A stretch of 64,000 nucleotides of DNA from Nemopilema nomurai (GCA_003864495.1 ML133436.1:992001-1056000); one strand, 5' to 3'. Shown: positions 52,001 to 62,105, counted from the first letter of the stretch. Notes: generated by a model not told the origin, from the sequence alone. A program made the numbers and translations.

Positions 52001-54240
52001 TAAAATCATCATTTAACATGATTTGAAGTAAAAATAAATTTTCGATTTTTTGGACATTTTTTGACTTTTTTGATAGGTCCAGACCTGTCGATTTTTGATG
52101 AAAATGGCCTGAGATTGAAACTTTGAAAATATCATTCTAAACACAGCCAGATGAACAGGAAGCCAACAAGACATGTCTAGGCAAGTGTTTTGAGTGTTTT
52201 TAGCTTAAAATAATTTTCGAAATTTTTCATGATTTTTCGACATTTTTTAGTTCTAGACTGATAAGTTTTTTGGCAGTGATCCGATGCGTAACTTTTGAAA
52301 TATGAACATGAACTCTTCAGGAAGGTCATGTAGCAGTGTAAAATCATCATTTAACATGATTTGAAGTAAAAATAAATTTTCGATTTTTTGGACATTTTTT
52401 GACTTTTTCGATAGGTCCGGACCTGTCGATTTTTGTTGAAAATGGCTTGAGATTGAAACTTTTTTGGCAGTGATCTGATGCGTAACTTTTGAAATATGAA
52501 CGTGAACTCTTCAGGAAGGTCATGTAGCGGTGTAAAATCATCATTTAACATGATTTGAAGTAAAAATAAATTTTCGATTTTTTGGACATTCTTTGACTTT
52601 TTTGATAGGTCCAGACCTGTCGATTTTGATGAAAATGGCCTGAGATTGAAACTTTGAAAATATCATTCTAAACACAGCCAGATGAACAGGAAGCCAACAA
52701 GACATGTCTAGGCAAGTGTTTTGAGTGTTTTTAGCTTAAAATTATTTTCGAAATTTTTCATGATTTTTCGACATTTTTTTCAGTTCTAGACTGATAAGTT
52801 TTTTGGCAGTGATCCGATGCGTAACTTTTGAAATATGAACATGAACTCTTCAGGAAGGTCATGTAGCAGTGTAAAATCATCATTTAACATGATTTGAAAT
52901 AAAAATAAATTTTCGATTTTTTGGACATTTTTGACTTTTTTGATAGGTCCGGACCTGTCGATTTTTGTTGAAAATGGCTTGAGATTGAAACTTTATTGGC
53001 AGTGATCTGATGCGTATCTTTTGAAATATGAACGTGAACTCTTCAGGAAGGTCATGTAGCGGTGTAAAATCATCATTTAACATGATTTGAAGTAAAAATA
53101 AATTTTCGATTTTTTGGACATTCTTTGACTTTTTTGATAGGTCCAACCTGTCGATTTTTGATGAAAATGGCCTGAGATTGAAACTTTGAAAATATCATTC
53201 TAAACACAGCCAGATGAACAGGAAGCCAACAAGACATGTCTAGGCAAGTGTTTTGAGTGTTTTTAGCTTAAAATAATTTTCGAAATTTTTCATGATTTTT
53301 CGACATTTTTACAGTTCTAGACTGATAAGTTTTTTGGCAGTGATCCGATGCGTAACTTTTGAAATATGAACATGAACTCTTCAGGAAGGTCATGTAGCAG
53401 TGTAAAATCATCATTTAACATGATTTGAAGTAAAAATAAATTTTCGATTTTTTGGACATTTTTTGACTTTTTTGATAGGTCCGGACCTGTCGATTTTTGT
53501 TGAAAATGGCTTGAGATTGAAACTTATTTGGCAGTGATCTGATGCGTAACTTTTGAAATATGAACGTGAACTCTTCAAGAAGGTCATGTAGCATTGTAAA
53601 ATGATCATTTAACATGATTTGAAGTAAAAATAAATTTTCGATTTTTTGGACATTTGTTGACTTTTTTGATAGGTCCGGACCTGTCGATTTTTGATGAAAA
53701 TGGCCTGAGATTGAAACTTTGAAAATATCATTCTAAACACAGCCAGATGAACAGGAAGCCAACAAGACATGTCTAGGCAAGTGTTTTGAGTGTTTTTAGC
53801 TTAAAATAATTTTCGAAATTTTTCATGATTTTTCGACATTTTTTCAGTTCTAGACTGATAAGTTTTTTGGCAGTGATCCGATGCGTAACTTTTGAAATAT
53901 GAACATGAACTCTTCAGGAAGGTCATGTAGCAGTGTAAAATCATCATTTAACATGATTTGAAGTAAAAATAAATTTTCGATTTTTTGGACATTTTTTGAC
54001 TTTTTTGATAGGTCCGGACCTGTCGATTTTTGTTGAAAATGGCTTGAGATTGAAACTTATTTGGCAGTGATCTGATGCGTAACTTTTGAAATATGAACGT
54101 GAACTCTTCAAGAAGGTCATGTAGCATTGTAAAATGATCATTTAACATGATTTGAAGTGAAAATAAATTTTCGATTTTTTAGACATTTTTTGACTTTTTT
54201 GAAAGGGAAGTTATATATACAATATTACACTATTACAGCA

Positions 54241-55110
54241 TCAAGAAACAGCCCAGTTGAAACACATCTTCAGAAGGAAAGATACACCAAATTATGAACA
54301 GGCATCTGACAATGCTTCAGAAATTACAGACATTGCGTAACCCCCTGAGGCAAAAACTCATGTTAATCTCCCAAAAAACTGACACACATTAAACAATCAA
54401 TGATGTTGAGTCACTGGAGAAAGACGATCATTTTGAGCAACAAGAGATTGGTAATGCTAGAATGGATTTGAAATCCCAAGTCTCAAAAATTAAGGAAAAG
54501 TTTTTCCAACTGTTTGATGAAAATGTGGAACCAATTACCGATCCAGCTCGATCGAAGAGCTTGATGCAGAGGGAAAAACAATTTTTGAAACAACAGTAGG
54601 AGATGTGTCAACTGACAGACAAACAGCTAGAAGAAAAAAATTGATTGAAAAAAGAGGTGTTTCAATGATATACAGCCTTGTCTACAGCCAGTCCCAAAGG
54701 GCTAACGGGTTTCAAGCGGCAACTGACTCTTAGAGGCTTTGGAGTTACAAGTAAGGGCATGGAAACCTCCATTATATGGGTTTTACAGCACACCCACGCA
54801 CAGTAAATAACGCCAATGAAGGTATTGCTTCAAATCATAGCAACGATGTGAACGATTTTATGTAAATGCAGCAGAAAAGGGTTATATGGTGGTAATTTTC
54901 ATAGATGACTACCATAATATCCATGCTAATCGGGGTGCCACTACTTCTGCAACATCACAAGTCTCTCACATGGCAACACTTCTATTAAAGTCATTCCCAA
55001 GTGTTTAAGCAATTAGCCATGTAACCTTTCCAGTCAATGATATGAAGCCATCAATCTTCGAGAACTTAAAAAGTGTTATTGATATCAAAGATATACGAAG
55101 AACGAGTTAG
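54241..55110 (+). pseudogene. Frameshifted coding relic, probably from a repetitive element
   Basis: Long coding-like stretches appear in three different frames in order: from 54242 (QETAQLKHIFRRKDTPNYEQ and on), from 54408 (ESLEKDDHFEQQ to a basic, helix-like region ending near 54575) and from 54880 to the stop at 55110. The last stretch includes MVVIFIDDYHNIHANRG and, after one internal stop, FPVNDMKPSIFENLKSV. Stops and frame changes separate them, so no product is made. I do not recognise the family; the look is that of a transposon-related or multicopy ORF. It starts 40 bp after the satellite ends. A single-copy gene remnant is the alternative. Confidence 0.5.
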
Positions 55111-56540
55111 GCGTGTTAATGCCCTCATCTACAAGATAGCCAACTGGAGACGACGTTTCCCAAAAATGAACCAGCAATTTGTTCGACCATTCTTTAGCGG
55201 TTTTTGCTGATTCTGACTCGTTCGTGTATTTTAACTAGCTAATTTGAATTCCGTCTTGATCATATCAGAAATCAGAAAGTCCAACGATTCCCGTACTAGC
55301 AGCAGCTGCTCAAAAGGCATCCACCAAAAAGGTTTTCCCTTGAAAATTAATCGCTGTGCCATAAAAAGGTGAGTTGCCTGTGAGCTAGGTATAAAACTTG
55401 CTTGAAGAGGTTTTCTAATTTGCATTATCACGCCACGATGGAGATCCCCTTCCCTCGCATTGGTGCCTTGGATTTGGGCAGTCCCTAAATTTCTGCATCA
55501 GAGGGCTGTATTTTTGCTGGACCATAAGGCTCATCAACATAAATGAAAAAAGATCCGTATTACATACACATTTGTAAAATTGATCGTAGAGGCATGATTG
55601 CTTGCTTGTTTCTTAAGCCATGGAATAGCGAAATGCAGGCATCAAAAAAGGGAAAATGTGCCCAATTTATTAAGAAAGGTTGTGAAAAGGAAAACTACCT
55701 AAGACATTGCCTTCTAACCTTTTGCAATTCTTTTGCTTGTTTAGAACTGCGAATCGCCATATCCCAGTTGAAATAGGAAGATGTTCAAACTTTGTTCATC
55801 ATTTGCGTAAATTCAGCATTTCCCCAGCTAATGAAAATGAGATGAATACTATACCTTAATATAATGCTCAGCCTTTGTAAACATCAGACATTTATACAGA
55901 CCTCAATAATTCTCAAAGTATCCTTGTAAGTTCAAAATTGATGCATTGATATAAAAAATTAGGCGGAGTAATTTTTTTTGCAAATATAGTATTTGCATGA
56001 AGAAACTTTTAGATCTCGAAAGAGGATGCTAACACATCCAATGAGGTAGCATAATTCCATTGTTGCAGTTTCCAGCTGCGTGCTGCTGTGTTGTGTTTTA
56101 ATTTTACTCAATCTATTCAGAAGCAAAATTTCACGCTCGTCTTATCAACCATTAATATTTTTGATCCGCAACTGGCTATTTCTTGTGTCAGCTTTTGGTT
56201 ATTTTCGATGTTTGAATACTCATAGGAGTGTCGGACGAAAAGAAACTGGCTCAGCTTTTTCTACCTATTGTGAAGTTTTGTACCGCAAAGCACTTGTTCA
56301 GAAACTAAATTCTAATTTTTCTTTTTTTAATTTTTCTAATTCTAATTCTCAATGTATCAAAACTCTCGTTTTTCGATTTATTGCAAATGGAGTCCTATCA
56401 TGTACCGCTTACCGCAACTCAACTATGGGTATATGGTGGCTATAGATGATATATTACGGCTCTTCCCCAGCTGAGGCGTAAATAAAATGTACTTTTTGAT
56501 GATAACATACAACTTTCCTTTTGCGGAAGTATCAAGAGCT
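55111..56540. other. Intergenic, no supported gene
   Basis: AT-rich sequence with a few open frames of 66-121 codons on either strand, none with recognisable domains. The sequence just before 56608 belongs to the ANAPC10 promoter and 5' UTR. Confidence 0.5.
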
Positions 56541-56607
56541 AGGTCCTGCAACTACCTCGTTTTCAAGTATGTGAACGAGGTAGGCGCTTTTTCTGTCTGA
56601 TTTCAAA
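56541..56607 (+). promoter_or_regulatory. ANAPC10 upstream region
   Basis: The 60-70 bp before the start codon are shared, at high similarity, with the sequence upstream of the decayed exon copy at 12143. Both are conserved better than the exon copy itself, which suggests promoter or 5' UTR constraint, or simply a shared origin. There is no TATA box. Confidence 0.45.
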
Positions 56608-59600
56608 ATGTCGGCGACAAAATCAGAAAGTTCCGATGCAACGCTGATATTTCAAAATGACATTAAAAACGAAGTTAGAGAGATCGGCGAGCAAGCTATA
56701 TGGTCCCTTTCGTCTTGCAAACCAGGTTTCGGAATCGATCAGTTGAGAGACAACAATTTTGACACCTACTGGCAATCTGATGGACCACAGCCGCACCTCA
56801 TCAACATCCAGTTCAGGTTTGTTCACTCCATTAATTGACTCATACACTACTTGAACTGGGTTGTTTCCCTGTACATGCGAGATTTTTGTTAGCCTATGCT
56901 AGCATGCAAGAACGAAATGTAGTTTTCCTACTGAGTTTTCAACAAATAAACTGATTAATCAGAATGTCTATATCAGTTGTTATTTTCGAGGCATGTAGAT
57001 CATATTCAGAAGGGCGGTATGACTCTATTATTTGGCTGATTCTCTGTTGTTTAATGCCTTAAAAAATTATTTTGGAGAATTAAAACTATTAGTTTACAAG
57101 GTGACGCTCTAATTGGATACATATCAAAGCTAATTGTTTGAAGGCAACTTCGCTGTGTCCATGAGCTTAAAGAAATATTCAACTGCAGTATATACTGGTC
57201 TAAGTCTTTATAAACCTTAAACCTTGTAAGTCTTCCTGAACCTCGCAAAGTTAAACCTCTCTGAGGGATCATAGTAGAACTCATTTGGCGACAATTTTAT
57301 TCCAAGGTATGTTTTAGAAGTTTCCTTGCCAGATTTCTAAGAAAAGGCTTCCCACTTCTTAATTTGCTCTTTGCCCTGTACAGACCCATAGCCATGGCAA
57401 TGCCACCCCAGAGGCAATAAGAGCCAGGTTTTTGTCACCCCCAAAAATTGTTCTTGAATACTCATAATGTCTGGGCTTTAAGGTAACCAATGCTTAAAAG
57501 CTCAACTATTCATCTGAAAAATAACTTATCAATACCTCAGATGTACTGCTATAAAATAAAGGAGATAAGTTGTGCTAAGTGCTGCCCTATCATTAACTGC
57601 CGAATAAAATGTAACTGCCCTATTATTAGTGCAGTGCACGAAAATACAATTTATAATACCAGTTCAGTCGGAATAAAATTTGCCCATTGTATATCCTCTC
57701 ATTCAGTACACCGTTATAAAGGAAACAAACCAAAGTTTGACAATTATTGGGGGGCTGCAGCCTCCCCAGCCCCCCAGCGCCTACAGGCCTGTTTACAGAT
57801 GTTGCTAATTACAGATGTTACAATTACAGTACAATCATCTCCATTCCATGCTTTGTTATGTTTAAAAGAAGCTATAGATTCGCTGAACTGTATTATAAAT
57901 TCTTTTTTGTTGTTTAGCCTAACCCCCTCCCCTCTCCGAAAATTAGACTTTATTGGAAATTTTGCCACCCTGGCTGTGAAGACCTGGCTACGGGCCTGGC
58001 CCTATGGCATTGCGTAAGATTAGATAAGAAAAAACAGTGATTATATATTTCAAGGTTAAGCACTATTCCAAAGGAAAGCACAAAAATCAACTGAATGCTT
58101 AAAGGGTGTTTCAGGTGGTAAGAATGTGCGGTTCATAAGAAGAGGAGCAGTTATTTTGTTTGGCAGCACCCATTTCTATATCAAGGGTCGAAGGAAGCTG
58201 TTAGTTTTGCCTGGAGATAATATTCATATAGATAACTCAGTGGAAAAAGACAATCATTCTTGTATGAGATTGTACACCAATTCATTTTGTATACATAAAA
58301 AGATGCTCTATGTTTAAAATGTACTATTTCAAATCATTAGCTCTATCACAGGTATTGGTATTGCATAAATAAATTCACTTGAATCTGCTTCCCTGCTTTC
58401 ATCATTGCTCTTTACTGCTTCCAATAATAGGGCCTTTGGCTTCTTCAAAACTTTAGCAATTATTTGCTGACTATTTTCTGATCAATGCTAAACTTGATCC
58501 ATTTACTTGAGTCTTGCTGCCATTCACACAAGTCTCTGTTTGCCCTTACTTGTAAAGTTAATGAGTTCACGATATGAACACAGCTGGTATGAATTTCTTC
58601 CATCCTCTTTGATACTGATTCAGTCATCTCTTTACCATGGTTGCCTTTGAAATATTAATTGTAGCACTGTTTGCAGCTTCTTCTTTGGTGTTGGTAGCCA
58701 CAACTTTGAATTCCATCACATGTCACATCCTTTGAAAAGTTCAAATGTAACATTTCCTGTTCTATAGCATGACTTAGTGCTAAGCTTTTTCATTTACTCT
58801 CCCAGTGAGTTAAATATTCCAGTGTTCAATTTTCCATCAACTCATATCAATTCCAAAATGTATCCTCCTCACTTTCTGTCTCTTCTTCAAGTGGGTGTTT
58901 TTTGTCATCAGTGTATGTTTCCAGCTGTAGCTCGTCTTCTGAAAGTTCTTTTGCTGATTCTTCTCTCTAAGTGGAATAAACAGGAAAATTTTAAACTCTC
59001 AGATGTAGAGAATGTATTTATTATGCACAAGGCTTTTGAGAGCCAGCTTGGACCCTGGAGTAATCTATAGGATCAGGCCCCAAGGGGTTGGGCAATCTTC
59101 TTAAGGGACTCTTTGAGCCTCTGGGCCTTGGAACTTTCTTTAATTTTTAATGACTACTATAATTTAATTTTGCTAGTTACCTGATTGTTTTGTTCTTCTG
59201 ACCCTTTATCCTCCCTTCGTTTTTCTTTGCTCAACAGATGCCTTGGAATCCTATCATCACCACCCATACCATTCTCTGATGTCACTTTTGGATCATGTCC
59301 ATCCATCACCTTCAAGCTTGCTATTATCTGCCTGTGTCTATGCACGATCATCTTCCTGTCCTTTGCACGCTCCAACTCCTTCTTGTTCTCCTCCACAGCT
59401 CGCATCTTTGCTGCCAGCTTCTCCCCAGCATTTGTGCTACTTCGTCGCTCTCTTTCTACTGCATTCGCTTTGGCCTCTCCTGTCCTCCGACGCCTTCTCG
59501 AAGCCTTCCTTTCCTTCCTCGTTTTCAAGCTCTCTTTTACCTCCAAAGCTTTCCTTTCCTTCTCTCCTATTTTCTCTCGCAACAAACGTTGCTTTTCAGC

Positions 59601-61424
59601 CTCTAGCCTTTGCAGCATTTCTTTTGAAAGAGCAGTCTTTTGACGGATTCTTTCGGACCTATCTCTCATCAAGGTGTCTTTCCTTGCAATTGCTTGTGAA
59701 AGCCTAAAATTGAATGGCTCTGCATAAATATCTTCTTTATTTAAGTTATGGCCTTTGTTATCCAAATTTCAGGTTTTAGTTAAGGTGAATGAAAAGATGA
59801 TAGGTTTTTTGAAACTTACTTTCTTTGAACTTGCTCTTTGGTGACAGTAGACAGTGCAGGCAATCGGTTCACCAGTCTGCTAGGTACATCCCCACGCTGG
59901 CCCATTGACAAACTGGACTGCGGTCTGTTTGGGATGTCATCTTCCAGCAGCTCAACGTTGAATGCAACTGCTTTTGTCTGGCCACTGCCATCCTTTGTCA
60001 CCACTACATTACTTTTGACCATCGCTGTTCCATCGCACCACTCTTCCTTCGGTGGAGAAGGCTTCTCCGACACCATTTCCAGCTTTTGCGGTTCTGGTAG
60101 CAACATTTCCTCTGAAAAGCTGGCATCTGCTTCATTGCAGCCGTCGATTCGAAGATCTGAAGTTCCTTTCTGTCCGTCGCTGTTGATTTGGGTCGGGCCT
60201 CTTGTATCTTGCTTTGGACATCGCTCCTTCGATGCGATCACTCTCACAGCATTGCTGCCGCAACATAGAATGCCGTGATACCAGCTGGTAGCTGCTTGCG
60301 TTTGCGGTTTGGCCTCGCATGTCGATACTCCTTCACTCAAAGGTGAAACTTTGTTGTTTGATGAAAATAAATTTCCCATTTTATAGCGTCTTTGTTGATG
60401 TGTTACAATCATCAGAGTCGAATTTGTTTGACAACGATGCATTGGCAGCGTCGGTATATGAAACAACATTGCTGCTCTCATACGTCAGATTAATCAAATT
60501 CTGCCTGATTTCGAACGTTACGTCACAAGATATTAACTGGTTCCCAGGCTTAAACAATTTTGCTTTCCACGTACTGGAACCAAATATATTTTGTGAGAAA
60601 TTTATTTGATCCAAAAGTACTTAGATTTGGAAGTATGTAGAAAATAGTTATCACCACCAGGCAATATACTTTTTGCAAAGGTGGGAGTAAGAAAATAATG
60701 AAACTTGGCCATGATATTTCATACTAAAATTGCACGACCGATGTTTATATGCACTACAAGAGGAACCGAATGTCCAACAATGCAGATTGGCTTGTAGTTG
60801 TTACCTTAAGGCTGAATGTGTTCGTGATGAACTTCAAAAATGTCATATCAAAATGGCGTTTCCCGCTCTGAACCTTTAACTGGTTGTTCATCCTGAATAC
60901 AACGTCTTTCAGATACTTTGCGACATCACTGACCGTTTGTGCCGCAGAGCAATTGTACATGCAAATAACTTTTCACAAGACAATAATGTGGAAGGAAGTC
61001 GTTTTATCTTTTCAATTTTACACTGCGTGCATGTCCCCTTGTTCATCGGTCTTGTTTCTCGTCCAGGAAAAGGACTCTTGTCCGATTTGTGAGCATTTTC
61101 ACGGATTACAAGTCCGATGAAAGCTACACTCCCAACAAGATTTCAGTCCGAGTCGGCAACGACTTTCACGACTTGAAGCAGGTGGATCTGATTGAGTTGG
61201 ACGAGCCGTACGGATGGGTGAACATTGAGCTGAAGACCGACGACCAGTGCATCAAGACGTTCATGATCCAACTCGCAGTGGTAGGCAATCACCAGAATGG
61301 AAGGGATACGCATATCAGACAGGTCAAAGTCTTTGCCCCAAATGTCGAGCGGAAGGACATATCGATGCCTAATCCATCACAACTTTCGTCAATAGAGCTA
61401 TCAATGTACAGCAGAGCACGGTAG
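56608..61424 (+). CDS. ANAPC10: Anaphase-promoting complex subunit 10 (APC10/DOC1)
   Basis: Two coding exons, 56608-56816 and 61067-61424, join in phase 2 (GT-AG) to give 188 residues (human 185). APC10 is the Doc-domain subunit of the APC/C ubiquitin ligase and forms part of the D-box receptor with the CDC20/CDH1 coactivator. Highly conserved blocks are VREIGEQAIWSLSSCKPGFG, DQLRDNNFDTYWQSDGPQPH, DYKSDESYTPNKISVRVGN, GWVNIEL and NHQNGRDTHIRQ, together covering the beta-jelly-roll. The start is chosen because it is the only Met before the conserved block, and the 15-20 preceding residues are variable in the family. The C terminus is MYSRAR; most orthologues end in Ile-Arg, the tail that docks on a TPR subunit, so the final Ala-Arg is odd. 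The 4.25-kb intron contains a complete gene on the other strand. A decayed copy of exon 1 lies beyond the satellite. Confidence 0.95.
57381..57998. mobile_element. hAT-like non-autonomous element in ANAPC10 intron
   Basis: The left end CAGACCCATAGCCATGG (57381) and right end CCTGGCTACGGGCCTG (to 57998) are imperfect inverted repeats of the form CAGGCCCGTAGCCAGG. Flanking 8-mers GCCCTGTA (57373-57380) and GCCCTATG (57999-58006) agree at 6 of 8 positions, as expected of a decayed hAT target duplication. The ends resemble those of the element at 4290-4990. A nested terminus-like segment rich in C/G runs sits at 57748-57791. No transposase is encoded. Confidence 0.55.
58847..60379 (-). CDS. STMND1: Stathmin-domain-containing protein (STMND1-like)
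   Basis: Three minus-strand exons, 60379-59820, 59703-59181 and 58966-58847, join at GT-AG sites in phases 2 and 0 to give 400 residues. The start MGNLFSS is a typical N-myristoylation context (Gly2), with a Cys pair at 39-40 that could be palmitoylated, so membrane anchoring is likely; STMND1 proteins also begin MGC/MGN. Residues about 137-187 (AVAFNVELLEDD to LVNRLPALSTVTKEQVQRK) and 188-318 (a long Lys/Arg/Glu helix ending GEKLAAKMRAVEENKKELER) resemble the stathmin domain, which binds tubulin in other family members. Exon 3 is short, acidic and ends ESEEDTFWN. Without splicing at 59181 the frame would run 8 codons further to a stop at 59157; the in-phase acidic exon 3 makes splicing more likely. 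The whole gene lies antisense within ANAPC10 intron 1. Confidence 0.8.
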
Positions 61425-61592
61425 GGACTGGCAAGCTGGCTAAATGTTCTTCTGGCCATATGTGACACACCGTGACAGGTATGTTTGTTGGTTTGAGAAC
61501 CAACAAAAACAGACACTTCTATAAGTCGTCAAATGGTGAAAATTTCGGGGCAAGGAATGAGAGACTAGTTTGAGACGATCATCTATTCTTGC

Positions 61593-61598
61593 AATAAA
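61593..61598 (+). terminator. Likely ANAPC10 poly(A) signal
   Basis: First AATAAA downstream of the ANAPC10 stop codon, giving a 3' UTR of about 190 nt. Confidence 0.5.
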
Positions 61599-61877
61599 TG
61601 CATTTTCAGTGCAGTTATTGGTATGCACTTGGTAGCTAATTGGTCAAAGTCTATGTTCACTTCCTGGGAATTTTTGTCATACAATATAAGTAAAATTGAT
61701 GTACTATTTTCTTGGTATTAAGTATCAGGCATTGGTTGAGTCTATATCATTGGGGATATTCAGTTTCTCCATCTATTTATAGTGGCTTGCTGGTAAATAT
61801 AGATTTAACTTAAATTTACAGTAATTTATGCCTTGGTAGCGCACACTGTTATAGGACAAGTGCTTTATTGTGCAAAA

Positions 61878-61998
61878 TTTCACAATAGCTAGAAATAGCG
61901 GAGCCAGGTTTTGCATACTAGTGTGTCTTTGAATGTCAGTTTTTGCGTACAAACATAGTGTGCAAAAACTTGCTCTGCTATTTCTAGCTATTGTGAAA
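61878..61998. repeat. Long inverted repeat / hairpin
   Basis: Arms 61878-61924 and 61952-61998 are reverse complements at about 40 of 47 positions. The outer 22 bp (TTTCACAATAGCTAGAAATA and two more) are perfect, and the loop is about 27 nt. It could be a small MITE or the precursor of a small RNA. No flanking target duplication is obvious. Confidence 0.75.
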
Positions 61999-62074
61999 GT
62001 TATAGAAGTTGTGGTACAGAGCTTCAATTTCTCGTCTTCTTATCTGAGGCGAACTCGCTTCTGAATGTAGCACG

Positions 62075-62105
62075 TATAAACTATTGTTGTTGTTGTTATT
62101 GCTAT
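62075..62105. repeat. TTG/TTA microsatellite
   Basis: A run of TTG triplets degrading to TTATTGCTATT. Confidence 0.6.

Larger units (their letters stand above)
12570..54202 (+). repeat. Satellite array with higher-order structure (194-bp and 339-bp units)
   Basis: About 41.6 kb of uninterrupted head-to-tail repeat, all in one orientation. The short unit (S) is 194 bp: start positions of equivalent sites at 12806, 13000 and 13194 are exactly 194 apart. The long unit (L) is 339 bp: equivalent sites at 13496 and 13835. By hand I count about 74 L and about 85 S units. L shares the whole 194-bp unit and adds about 145 bp, beginning GAAACTTTGAAAATATCATT and carrying CAGCCAGATGAACAGG. The common period is LS = 533 bp; LSS (727), L alone (339) and LSSS (921) also occur. 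Copies are nearly identical, differing by scattered substitutions and 1-2-bp indels. The first unit on the left is clearly more diverged; the right edge stops inside a nearly normal unit. No transposon or gene interrupts it. The function is unknown; it could be (peri)centromeric or simply an interstitial satellite. Confidence 0.98.

Noticed and set aside
12806..54148. Dozens of 65-67-codon (some up to 175) minus-strand open frames with near-identical proteins
   Set aside because: They are the same stretch of satellite read in two overlapping frames. Unit lengths (194, 339) are not both multiples of three, and one-base indels freely join or break frames without any sign of reading-frame constraint.
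12570..54202. CRISPR array
   Set aside because: Units are contiguous 194/339-bp satellite monomers with no short direct repeat alternating with unique spacers, and the context is a eukaryotic genome.
12570..54202. CENP-B box in the satellite
   Set aside because: TTCG occurs in each unit but the downstream positions do not fit the NTTCGNNNNANNCGGGN pattern.
56080..56445. Plus-strand open frame of 121 codons upstream of ANAPC10
   Set aside because: Low-complexity Phe/Ser-rich translation with no recognisable domain and no conserved start context.
59185..59707. Plus-strand open frames of 100-154 codons
   Set aside because: They are antisense shadows of the second exon of the stathmin-domain gene (Ser/Leu-rich, the expected antisense of Lys/Glu-rich coding).
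59838..60278. Plus-strand open frame of 146 codons
   Set aside because: Antisense shadow of exon 1 of the stathmin-domain gene.
60754..60960. Minus-strand frame of 68 codons beginning MYNCSAAQTVSD
   Set aside because: It has a plausible composition and a GTAACA donor-like site after its Lys-rich part, but I recognise no family and can connect it to no further exon. It may be an upstream exon of the stathmin gene, but nothing shows this.
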